A DNA stretch of 33,689 nucleotides from an uncultured Bacilli bacterium. Its GTDB lineage: Bacteria > Bacillota_I > Bacilli_A > RF39 > UBA660. Below the pieces are notes generated by a model. The model did no database searches, was not told the origin of the DNA, and worked only from the letters and a program-made list of their open reading frames with translations. The stretch's first letter is position 1; each line of letters opens with the position of its first letter. Where the stretch lies: contig CAKOZD010000018.1 of NCBI GenBank assembly GCA_934131175.1, positions 1-33,689 on the forward strand, read 5' to 3'. This document shows, in pieces, positions 1 through 7,004 of the stretch. A program made the position numbers and the translations under genes.

Positions 1-74
<74 letters not shown>

Positions 75-87
75 TGTAAAAAATAAA

Positions 88-123
88 TTGTAAGATTTAA
101 CTGACAATCATCGTTAATATATA
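88..123 (+). promoter_or_regulatory. ECF-type promoter of the chagasin-like gene
   Basis: The box TTGTAAGATTT (88-98) and the box TCGTTAATATATA (111-123) are separated by 12 bases. The same two boxes at the same spacing occur upstream of the ECF sigma gene at 632-667. Read as TGTAAG, 17 bases, CGTT, this matches the usual layout of ECF sigma promoters (-35 with an AA core, -10 beginning CGT). The start site would be near 130. The promoter begins 14 bases after the intron end. Confidence 0.75.
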
Positions 124-178
124 TGAGAGCCGATAATAATGCACTCAAATATGTTATTGGTTGTTAGGAGGTGAAACG

Positions 179-565
179 ATGAAAAAAACAATAGTTGCTA
201 TCTTATTAGTATTTGTTGTTACAATCACATTAACTGGTTGCAATTCTAATAAAAATACTAATGTAAAAAAAGATAAAACTAAATCTTCAGAAATTGTTGT
301 AGAAATTAACAGTGGTATTCCTTATAACTGGAATTATACTATTGATGATAATAGTATTATTAAATTCAAAAACATGGATGAAGAAGAACCTGCTACTGTG
401 GGTGGAAGTGTTGAACAACATTATATTTTTGAAGGACTAAAAGAAGGAAAAACAACTATAAAGTTTGAATTGAAAAGTATAACTGATGATAGTGTTGATC
501 AAACGAAAAGTTATGATGCTGTAGTTGATAAAAATTTAAATGTAACAATTACAGAAAAAAAATAA
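179..565 (+). CDS. Chagasin-like (inhibitor family I42) lipoprotein
   Basis: A 128-residue lipoprotein. An N-terminal signal ends in the lipobox LTGC (Cys21), so the mature protein should be anchored on the outer face of the membrane. The domain resembles chagasin/I42 inhibitors of papain-like (C1) cysteine proteases. A loop like NPTTGYxW appears as SGIPYNW, followed by GGSVEQHYIF and GLKEGKTTIKFEL, matching the family GG-x-F and G-x-ATIxFxY strands. The C-terminal RPW loop is weak. The ATG at 179 is chosen because AGGAGG (166-171) precedes it; a TTG at 161 is in frame but overlaps the ribosome site. The promoter matches that of the downstream ECF sigma gene, and a terminator follows, so this is a monocistronic member of that regulon. 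The family call is good; the target protease is unknown. Confidence 0.75.
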   Translation: MKKTIVAILLVFVVTITLTGCNSNKNTNVKKDKTKSSEIVVEINSGIPYNWNYTIDDNSIIKFKNMDEEEPATVGGSVEQHYIFEGLKEGKTTIKFELKSITDDSVDQTKSYDAVVDKNLNVTITEKK

Positions 566-572
566 ACTAATT

Positions 573-596
573 GCAGATTTTAGTAATCTGCTTTTT
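573..596 (+). terminator. Intrinsic terminator after the chagasin-like gene
   Basis: GCAGATT (573-579) pairs with AATCTGC (585-591) around a five-base loop, followed by five T. Confidence 0.85.
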
Positions 597-631
597 GTGT
601 GGTAAAATAATATAAATAAAATTTAATTTTT

Positions 632-667
632 TTGTAAGATTTGTACTGTTAATATCGTTAATATATA
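632..667 (+). promoter_or_regulatory. ECF-type autoregulatory promoter of the sigma operon
   Basis: TTGTAAGATTT (632-642), 12 bases, TCGTTAATATATA (655-667): both boxes and the spacing are identical to 88-123, while the spacer differs. Transcription would start near 673, inside the potential GTG start at 671, which supports the ATG at 692 as the sigma start. Autoregulation is inferred from the placement. Confidence 0.78.
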
Positions 668-691
668 CGAGTGCATAGTGAGGAGGTTCTT

Positions 692-1249
692 ATGGAAGAC
701 TTAGATATAGTAAATCTTATTTATAATAGAGATGATTTAGGTATTGAAGAATTAAGAAATAAGTATAATGATTTATTATATAATCTGGCATTTGCCATTT
801 TAAATAATAATAGTGATTCAGATGAAAGTGTCAATGACACCTATTTGAAAGTTTGGAAAACAATTCCACCGTATAAGCCAACATATTTAAAATCATTTGT
901 TTGTAAAATAACAAGACAGATTTCTATTGATAAATATAGAAGTAATAATAGAAAAAGAAAAAAGGAAACATCATTAAATGAATTAGATTATGATATTTCT
1001 AGTAGTTACAATTTAGATGATGAATTTTATAAAAATGAACTTGTTAGTTATATTAATTTATTTTTAGAAAAATTAGATGTTGAAACACAAATATTATTTA
1101 TTAGAAGATACTTTTTAAATGAATCGGTAAAATCATTGTCAACTAGATTCAGTATATCTGAAACCAATATAAGTGTTAAATTACTAAGAGTAAGAAATAA
1201 ATTGAAAAAAACTTTAGAATTGGAGGGTTATAAAATTGAGAAAAATTAA
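692..1249 (+). CDS. ECF-type RNA polymerase sigma factor
   Basis: A 185-residue sigma-70 family protein of ECF size. Region 2 covers about residues 20-90, with NDTYLKVWKTI and SFVCKITRQISIDKYR being the -10 recognition helices. Region 4 covers about 120-172, with LDVETQILFIRRYF and a helix-turn-helix at SVKSLSTRFSISETNISVKL. It should direct RNA polymerase to the two promoters that carry the paired boxes, including its own. ATG 692 is preceded by GAGGAGG; an upstream GTG (671) is unlikely. The next gene, encoding a single-pass membrane protein, overlaps by 14 bases, the normal arrangement for a cognate anti-sigma factor. Confidence 0.88.
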   Translation: MEDLDIVNLIYNRDDLGIEELRNKYNDLLYNLAFAILNNNSDSDESVNDTYLKVWKTIPPYKPTYLKSFVCKITRQISIDKYRSNNRKRKKETSLNELDYDISSSYNLDDEFYKNELVSYINLFLEKLDVETQILFIRRYFLNESVKSLSTRFSISETNISVKLLRVRNKLKKTLELEGYKIEKN

Positions 1250-1826
1250 TTTATTAGATATTTTAGGATTAACAGATAATTCAATTATAAATAGAGCCAT
1301 TGAAACAGATAGTAGTGAAAAATTAAAAGAATTAAAGATATTAGAAAAAAGAAAAAAACATTTGAAAATATTTAAATATACCTCATTGTTTGCAGGAAGT
1401 TTTGCTGTCTTAATAATAGGAATAGTATTATTTAATAATACTACAAGTGATAACGATGTTTTTACCCCAAATCCGATGATTGAAATAAAAGATATAAAAG
1501 AACTGGAAAGTTATATCAAATTAGATTTGTCAAAATATAAAATAAAAGAAATTATGGAAATGTATAAATTTAGTAATGAGAATTTAATACAAATAACATA
1601 TACTGATGAATCTACCTTAAGAATAAGCAAAGGAAAAACTGATAACAGTGGAATATATGGTGCAACTTTAAAAGAAATTAAAAAAATTAATAATATCGAT
1701 GTAAAAATTTATGAATTTGAAGGTACAAAATATGCTATATGGAATGATGAAAAAAAGAATTATACATATAGTTATATTTCCTGTGATAATGAAAATATTT
1801 ATGATGTTTTATCAAAGGTTGTTTAA
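1236..1826 (+). CDS. Membrane anti-sigma-like protein (DUF4367-like outer domain)
   Basis: A 196-residue protein beginning at TTG 1236 with GGAGGG upstream, overlapping the sigma gene. A basic cytoplasmic N-terminus of about 45 residues could bind the sigma factor. One membrane span lies at about 47-66. The outer domain contains a stretch resembling DUF4367 (LRISKGKTDNSGIYG, then YAIWNDEKKNYTYSY), a domain often found in anti-sigma and sensor proteins. No zinc-binding HxxxCxxC anti-sigma motif is present. The role is inferred from position and topology; the outer domain may sense an envelope signal. Confidence 0.7.
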   Translation: MRKINLLDILGLTDNSIINRAIETDSSEKLKELKILEKRKKHLKIFKYTSLFAGSFAVLIIGIVLFNNTTSDNDVFTPNPMIEIKDIKELESYIKLDLSKYKIKEIMEMYKFSNENLIQITYTDESTLRISKGKTDNSGIYGATLKEIKKINNIDVKIYEFEGTKYAIWNDEKKNYTYSYISCDNENIYDVLSKVV

Positions 1827-1837
1827 AGAGGTGTAGT

Positions 1838-3241
1838 ATGAATTTTTTTAGTAGAAGTTTATTAAGCATTAAAAAAAGAAAAAATCGCTCATTTATATTA
1901 TTTATGGCTGTGCTTTTAATCTGTAATGTTATGGCTGGTGCAATTTCTGTAAAAAATGCTCTTCTAAATACCGAAAAATCATTTACGGATTTAATTCCCG
2001 TAGAAGTAAGTATAATTGATGATTATTCACTTTTTTTAGGAGATGACAATAGCAATTTATCAGAAGAAGTTGTAAAAAAAATTGGTAGTTCATCATATAT
2101 AAAAAAATATTATTTCTATTATAAATATTGGCTTGGAAGTAACAAATTAGAAAATGGAAGTGAAGATCCTATAGTAGGTGTAGAACAAGATAATGAATTT
2201 CATCCATTTAATTCTTTTGACATATTAGGAGCTTATAAAAAGACAGTTAATGAACAAGACGATGGCAATATAAAAATTACATCAGGTAAAACATTTACTG
2301 ATGAAGATATTAAAAATGGTAATAATGTAATATTAATATCAGAACAAGTGGCAAGTAAGAATAAGTTAAGTGTAGGAGACAAAATAAAACTTGGTAGTCA
2401 AATTAACCCTTATAGTGTCGATTCACAAGTTATTGAAGAAGAATATGAGATTATAGGTATTTTTGAAACAAAAACTGAATATGAAAAAAACAAAGACGGC
2501 ACTCTTATTGAAATAGAAAGTGATTATGTAGATACAATTTATATGCCAAATGATGCAATAAAGAATATACATGATAAAGTAGTTGCTGAGGCAAAAAAAC
2601 AAGATATTGAAAATTATGATACTTTTTCAATAATAACAAAATATCAATTAAATAGTATTGATGAAATAGAAGAATTTAAAAGTGAAAATTTACCTAACTT
2701 ACCTAAAGGATATACATTTGAAGATAATTCAGCGAGTATTAGTAGTGTCATTGTTCCGATGAACAATATGAAAGATTTATCAAATATAATTGTCTATGCT
2801 TCCATTACAGCATCAATAATAATTATAGGTCTTATAATGGTTTTATTTTGCAAAGAAAGAAAAAAAGAAATGGGAATTTATCTTGCCCTTGGAGAAAAAA
2901 AGATTAATATTGCAATGCAATTATTACTTGAAACTTTATTAGTATCTATTGTAGCAATAACAATATCAGTATTTACTGGTAATATAATAGCAAAGAATGT
3001 ATCTAATAAAATGCTTGCTAATCAAATTATTGAACAAAATACAAAAATAGAAAATAATCAAAATAATTATAATTCTTATGATTTGATAGATAGTGAAACA
3101 ATTACTGATAATTATATTGTTTCATTAGATATAAAGACCATTTTGATGATTTATATAGTTGCAATTATAAGTATTTCTTTATCCACTACACTCCCAATAT
3201 ATTATACACTTAAATTAAATCCAAGAAAGATACTTATGTGA
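1838..3241 (+). CDS. ABC transporter permease, MacB/FtsX type
   Basis: A 467-residue permease. One span lies near residues 17-38 and is followed by an extracellular MacB periplasmic-core-like domain of about 270 residues. Three spans at roughly 314-338, 360-386 and 432-456 make up the FtsX domain. This 1+3 topology is typical of MacB/LolE mechanotransmission-type systems, which drive extracellular work or export peptides rather than import nutrients. It sits 11 bases after the anti-sigma-like gene and 12 before its ATPase, in one operon under ECF control. The substrate is unknown. It ends with TGA, showing standard stop usage. Confidence 0.88.
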   Translation: MNFFSRSLLSIKKRKNRSFILFMAVLLICNVMAGAISVKNALLNTEKSFTDLIPVEVSIIDDYSLFLGDDNSNLSEEVVKKIGSSSYIKKYYFYYKYWLGSNKLENGSEDPIVGVEQDNEFHPFNSFDILGAYKKTVNEQDDGNIKITSGKTFTDEDIKNGNNVILISEQVASKNKLSVGDKIKLGSQINPYSVDSQVIEEEYEIIGIFETKTEYEKNKDGTLIEIESDYVDTIYMPNDAIKNIHDKVVAEAKKQDIENYDTFSIITKYQLNSIDEIEEFKSENLPNLPKGYTFEDNSASISSVIVPMNNMKDLSNIIVYASITASIIIIGLIMVLFCKERKKEMGIYLALGEKKINIAMQLLLETLLVSIVAITISVFTGNIIAKNVSNKMLANQIIEQNTKIENNQNNYNSYDLIDSETITDNYIVSLDIKTILMIYIVAIISISLSTTLPIYYTLKLNPRKILM

Positions 3242-3253
3242 TAGGAGGACTTT

Positions 3254-3937
3254 ATGGACAATAATTATATATTAAAAGCAGAAAAACTTTGTTATTACTA
3301 CAAAGATGGCGATATGATAAGACATATACTCAAGGATATTTCATTTAATTTTGAAAGAGGTAAATTCTATACTATTTTAGGAGAGTCTGGATCTGGAAAA
3401 ACAACACTACTATCTTTATTATCAGCACTTGAAGAACCTATTACTGGTATTATTAAATATGAAAATAAGGATATAAAAAATATTGGATTAGAAGAATATA
3501 GAAGAAATAAAATTGGTATTATATTTCAAAGTTATAATTTAATAAATTATATGACAGCTCTTGAAAATGTATATGTTGCGATGGGAATAACTGATAATAA
3601 TATACCTGGCAATATAGAAGTGATTGCAAGAAATTTACTTAAGTTTGTTGGTATTGATAAGATTAAGGCAAATAGACCTGTTAATAAATTATCTGGTGGA
3701 GAGCAACAAAGAGTTGCAATAGCAAGAAGTTTATCGACTGATGTTGATCTATTATTTGCCGATGAACCTACTGGAAATTTAAATCAAGAAATGTCCGAGG
3801 AAATAGTAAAGATTTTTAAAACTTTAGCACATGTACATAACAAGTGTATTATTATGGTAACCCATTCTAAGGAAATAGCCGATAAATCAGATTGCATTCT
3901 AACTTTAGAGAAAGGAACATTAAGAGAAAATGAGTAG
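3254..3937 (+). CDS. ABC transporter ATP-binding protein, MacB/LolD type
   Basis: A 227-residue ATPase with a complete set of motifs: Walker A GESGSGKT (43-50), Q-loop in FQSYNLI, signature LSGGEQQR (146-153), Walker B LLFADEP with D170/E171, and the H-loop in VTHSKE. It partners the permease directly upstream. The start is ATG after ATAGGAGG. Its end overlaps the PASTA gene by 8 bases, so the two are probably translationally coupled. Confidence 0.93.
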   Translation: MDNNYILKAEKLCYYYKDGDMIRHILKDISFNFERGKFYTILGESGSGKTTLLSLLSALEEPITGIIKYENKDIKNIGLEEYRRNKIGIIFQSYNLINYMTALENVYVAMGITDNNIPGNIEVIARNLLKFVGIDKIKANRPVNKLSGGEQQRVAIARSLSTDVDLLFADEPTGNLNQEMSEEIVKIFKTLAHVHNKCIIMVTHSKEIADKSDCILTLEKGTLRENE

Positions 3938-5162
3938 TTTTTTAGAAAAATTTAACGAGGAAACGAGTGATGAGACAAAAGGTATTATTACAGATGAAAA
4001 TGAAATAGAAGAAGACACTTCGTATTTAGATAAACAGAGAAAAAAGAAAATAATTACTATGATCTTTAGCGTAGTTGCAATTATCGTTATTATTATTGCA
4101 GTTATACTTTCAAGGTTAGTTAAAGTCCCAGAGTTTGAAAATAGTCTTAGCACTATTGCTACAAAATGGGGAAATAACAATAATATTGAAATCAAGGAAG
4201 AACAAAAATATGATAATAAAGTATCAGAAGGAATAGTAATATCTCAATCTATAAAATCAGGTACTAAAATATTTAAAGGTAATCAAATCACTATTGTTGT
4301 TAGCAAAGGCAAAGATCCAAAAGAAAAAATAAAAGTTCCAGATCTTAAAACAGCAATTGCATCAGAAATTAAGGCATGGAAAGAAGAAAACGAACTTTCA
4401 AATGTTACTCTTAAAGAAGAGTATTCTACTACAGTAGAAATTGGAAATATAATAAGTTATGAATTTGATAATATTGCAACTAATGAAAATAATTTTACGA
4501 GAAGTGATAAATTAACTATTATTATTTCAAAAGGAGTGCAAACATTATCAATGGAAGATTTTTCTAATAAAACAAAAGCAGATGTAACTAAATGGTGTTC
4601 TGATAATAAATTAAATTGCTCCATAAGCGAAAAATTTGATAAAGATGTTACTTTAGGTAATGTCATATCACAATCTGTAAAAAAAGGAACGCAATTAGAT
4701 GAGAAAGAAAAAATTTCATTTGTTATTTCACTTGGAGAAGGTATTACAGTTCCTAATTATTATAATGTTTCTGCTGATGATTCTACGGGAATAAATGATA
4801 AAATAAAAGTTAAAACAAGATATACTTATAGCATGAATGTTAGTTATGGTAAATTGATAAGACAATCGCTAAAAGCAGGAACTATAGTTAAATCAGATGA
4901 TAATGAAATAACTCTAACTTATTCCTTAGGTGTTCCATATTTTGAAAGTTTAAATGGAACAAGCGAAAGTGAAATAGCAAAAATATTTTATGAATATAAT
5001 CAAAAAGGTGTTAATTTTACATATACAATAAAATATGTGGATTCAGAAGAAGAAAAAGGTAAAATTATTTGGTCATCAAAATCTAATGAATTTGTATCTA
5101 TGAAAGAATATATTGAAATTCATGTAAGTAATGGCTCAAAACAAATAATTAAAGAAAATTAA
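3930..5162 (+). CDS. Membrane-anchored protein with five PASTA-like repeats
   Basis: A 410-residue protein. An acidic cytoplasmic head (1-40) precedes a single span (about 41-61). Five tandem PASTA-like units cover about 65-127, 135-203, 205-270, 272-335 and 336-402. Each has the family pattern of an initial V/P-x-L/Y helix, a GxIxxQS-type turn (GIVISQSIKSG, GNVISQSVKKG, GKLIRQSLKAG) and a final VSxG strand. PASTA domains in Ser/Thr kinases and PBPs bind peptidoglycan fragments, but no kinase or transpeptidase domain is present here. As the last gene of the ECF operon it may act as an outer sensor or wall anchor for the ABC system. Units 2 and 5 are the most divergent. Confidence 0.82.
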   Translation: MSSFLEKFNEETSDETKGIITDENEIEEDTSYLDKQRKKKIITMIFSVVAIIVIIIAVILSRLVKVPEFENSLSTIATKWGNNNNIEIKEEQKYDNKVSEGIVISQSIKSGTKIFKGNQITIVVSKGKDPKEKIKVPDLKTAIASEIKAWKEENELSNVTLKEEYSTTVEIGNIISYEFDNIATNENNFTRSDKLTIIISKGVQTLSMEDFSNKTKADVTKWCSDNKLNCSISEKFDKDVTLGNVISQSVKKGTQLDEKEKISFVISLGEGITVPNYYNVSADDSTGINDKIKVKTRYTYSMNVSYGKLIRQSLKAGTIVKSDDNEITLTYSLGVPYFESLNGTSESEIAKIFYEYNQKGVNFTYTIKYVDSEEEKGKIIWSSKSNEFVSMKEYIEIHVSNGSKQIIKEN

Positions 5163-5187
5163 AACAACAAATTACAATTTATCTAAC

Positions 5188-5216
5188 AGATCAGAATAGA
5201 AACTCTGGTCTTTTTT
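5188..5216 (+). terminator. Intrinsic terminator of the ECF operon
   Basis: AGATCAGA (5188-5195) pairs with TCTGGTCT (5204-5211), with one T-G pair, followed by a run of six T. Confidence 0.8.
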
Positions 5217-5242
5217 ATGCAATAAGAAAGAAGGTGATTTAA

Positions 5243-6145
5243 TTGAATACAAAAACTAAAGATGAATTAATAAAGATGTACTTAGAATCCTTAGAGGAAA
5301 ATAAAATACCGTGGAGACAAAAATGGAATACTTCATTAAATATAAATGGTATTACAAATACTTCTTATAAAGGAATTAATCAGCTAATATTGTCTTATGT
5401 TTCGTATAAAGAGCATTATGATGATAATAGATGGTTTACTTATGTTCAAATTAAAGATAAAGGGTATAAATTAAAAAATAGTAAAGGTAAAGGTGTTCCT
5501 ATAGAATTTTGGTCAGTTTATGACATTAAGAATAAAAAGAGAATTTCTTTTGAAGAATATAACAAAATAATAGACAAGTCTCCTGAACTTAAAAAACAAT
5601 ATAAGACATTTTGTAATGTTACTTATGTATTTAATGGTAGTTTAATAGAAGGACTTAAAGAAATAGATAAAGTAAAAAAAAATAATATTCAAGTAAATAG
5701 CTATATAAATAAAATTATAGATAAGTTAAAGGTTAAATATAAAGAAGAAGGTGATAAGGCATTTTATAATACAAAAGAAGATCAAGTAGTATTACCTGAA
5801 AAAAATAAATTTTTTGATAAATATTCATATTATGCAACACAACTTCATGAATTATGTCATTCTACTAGACATGAATCTAGGCTAAATAGGTTTTATATTA
5901 ATAATAAACAAGATTACGCAAGAGAAGAATTAATTGCTGAAATTAGTTCTTCTTTTTTGATGCAAAAATTAGATATAAATCCAAAGACTGAGGATTATAA
6001 CAATCATAAAGCATATATTCAAAGTTGGATTCAAATATTAAAAGATAAACCTAATGAATTATTTAAAGCAATAAATGAGTCAAATAAGGTATGTGAATAT
6101 ATTGAAGATAAAATGAGAAGTAAAGAAAGGAAAAATATTAGATGA
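5243..6145 (+). CDS. ardC: ArdC-like antirestriction protein
   Basis: A 300-residue protein. The N-terminal ArdC single-stranded-DNA-binding domain covers about 1-130 (NTSYKGINQLIL, RWFTYVQIKDKGYKLKNSKG, VPIEFW). The C-terminal zincin-like metallopeptidase domain has HELCH (H202, E203, H206) and a downstream glutamate in EELIAEISSSF (E233). ArdC proteins protect incoming single-stranded plasmid DNA from restriction in the recipient. The TTG at 5243 follows AAGGTGA, and no ATG nearby is better. The gene begins only 26 bases after a terminator, with no promoter visible, and overlaps the next gene by ATGA. Confidence 0.85.
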   Translation: MNTKTKDELIKMYLESLEENKIPWRQKWNTSLNINGITNTSYKGINQLILSYVSYKEHYDDNRWFTYVQIKDKGYKLKNSKGKGVPIEFWSVYDIKNKKRISFEEYNKIIDKSPELKKQYKTFCNVTYVFNGSLIEGLKEIDKVKKNNIQVNSYINKIIDKLKVKYKEEGDKAFYNTKEDQVVLPEKNKFFDKYSYYATQLHELCHSTRHESRLNRFYINNKQDYAREELIAEISSSFLMQKLDINPKTEDYNNHKAYIQSWIQILKDKPNELFKAINESNKVCEYIEDKMRSKERKNIR

Positions 6146-6639
6146 TAGATAATTTTATTGATAAGAAAACAGAGAAGTATTTGTTAGATAAATTAAAAGA
6201 TTTAGATAATAACAATTTCCATAATGGTATGGAAATAGAATATATCTTATACAACAAATTGCAAAATGAATTTAAAGTATTAATATCCGATGGATATGAA
6301 TCTTCATACGAAGACACTGTAGATGTATTTTCAAATAGAATAACAAATGAAATATATGTTCCTGAATGGGATTTTAATTTTGACTATTATGTATTTAATG
6401 AATTAGAAATTAAAGGTAATAGATTGTTATATGTATCACCAAACACTCATCATGGATTATGGAATTCACTTCATGAATTGTATCCAAATGATATTGATTG
6501 TAAAAAGGGTGTTCAAAAATATTTAAAATTTTGTAATCAAAATAATATAACAAAAGAAACAATAGAAAAATATTGTGAATTTTCTAAATTACCAGAAGAT
6601 TGTATGAAATTTTATAATGGAAAGGATAAAGAAAGATAA
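6142..6639 (+). CDS. Unknown ICE protein, mildly acidic
   Basis: A 165-residue soluble protein that I do not recognise. It has about 30 acidic against about 22 basic residues and is rich in Asn, Tyr and Phe. It has no signal or membrane span. It contains three aromatic/acidic stretches (YESSYEDTVDVF, PEWDFNFDYYVFNE, NTHHGLWNSLHEL). It overlaps ardC by 4 bases and the PrgI gene by one base, so it is translated with the antirestriction and transfer genes. A DNA-mimic or accessory role is possible from the company it keeps, but it does not look like ArdA. Confidence 0.6.
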   Translation: MIDNFIDKKTEKYLLDKLKDLDNNNFHNGMEIEYILYNKLQNEFKVLISDGYESSYEDTVDVFSNRITNEIYVPEWDFNFDYYVFNELEIKGNRLLYVSPNTHHGLWNSLHELYPNDIDCKKGVQKYLKFCNQNNITKETIEKYCEFSKLPEDCMKFYNGKDKER

Positions 6640-7004
6640 TGGAAGTAAAAATTAATAAAGAAATAAGAAACTATTCTGAAAATATATTTTTCGGATTATC
6701 TTTAAGGCAATTTATTTTTAGTATTTTAGCTTGTGCAAGTGCACTCATATTATTCTTTATATTCAAACCAGTTTTAGGAACAGAAATAACATCATGGATT
6801 TGTATAATTGGTGCTACTCCATTTGGAATAATGGGATTTGTTAAATACAACGGTATGACTGGTGAGCAATTTATACTTACTTATATTAAATCTGAGTTTT
6901 TAACTAAAAGAGAATTAGTCTTTGAACCGACTAATTTTTATTATGAATTAATAAATACGAGGGAAAAGGAGAAAACAAATGAAAGCAATGAAAAAAGTTT
7001 TTAA
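6639..7004 (+). CDS. PrgI family conjugation membrane protein (VirB3-like)
   Basis: A 121-residue protein with the PrgI pattern: a short charged N-terminus (MEVKINKEIRNYSENIFFGL), two membrane spans at about 24-44 and 52-72 joined by a short loop, then a soluble tail containing YNGMTGEQF and LTKRELVFEPTN. PrgI proteins are the VirB3-like inner-membrane part of Gram-positive type IV secretion systems and always neighbour VirB4. The downstream VirB4 gene overlaps its end by 26 bases. Confidence 0.88.
   Translation: MEVKINKEIRNYSENIFFGLSLRQFIFSILACASALILFFIFKPVLGTEITSWICIIGATPFGIMGFVKYNGMTGEQFILTYIKSEFLTKRELVFEPTNFYYELINTREKEKTNESNEKSF

Noticed and set aside
5171..5187. A further copy of the 29.7-33.6 kb hairpin repeat
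   Set aside because: ACAAATTACAATTT matches the first arm, but no conserved middle or second arm follows; chance is likely in such AT-rich DNA.
6142..6639. ArdA antirestriction protein
   Set aside because: The position beside ardC and mild acidity suggested it, but the ArdA N-terminal pattern and strong net negative charge are missing.
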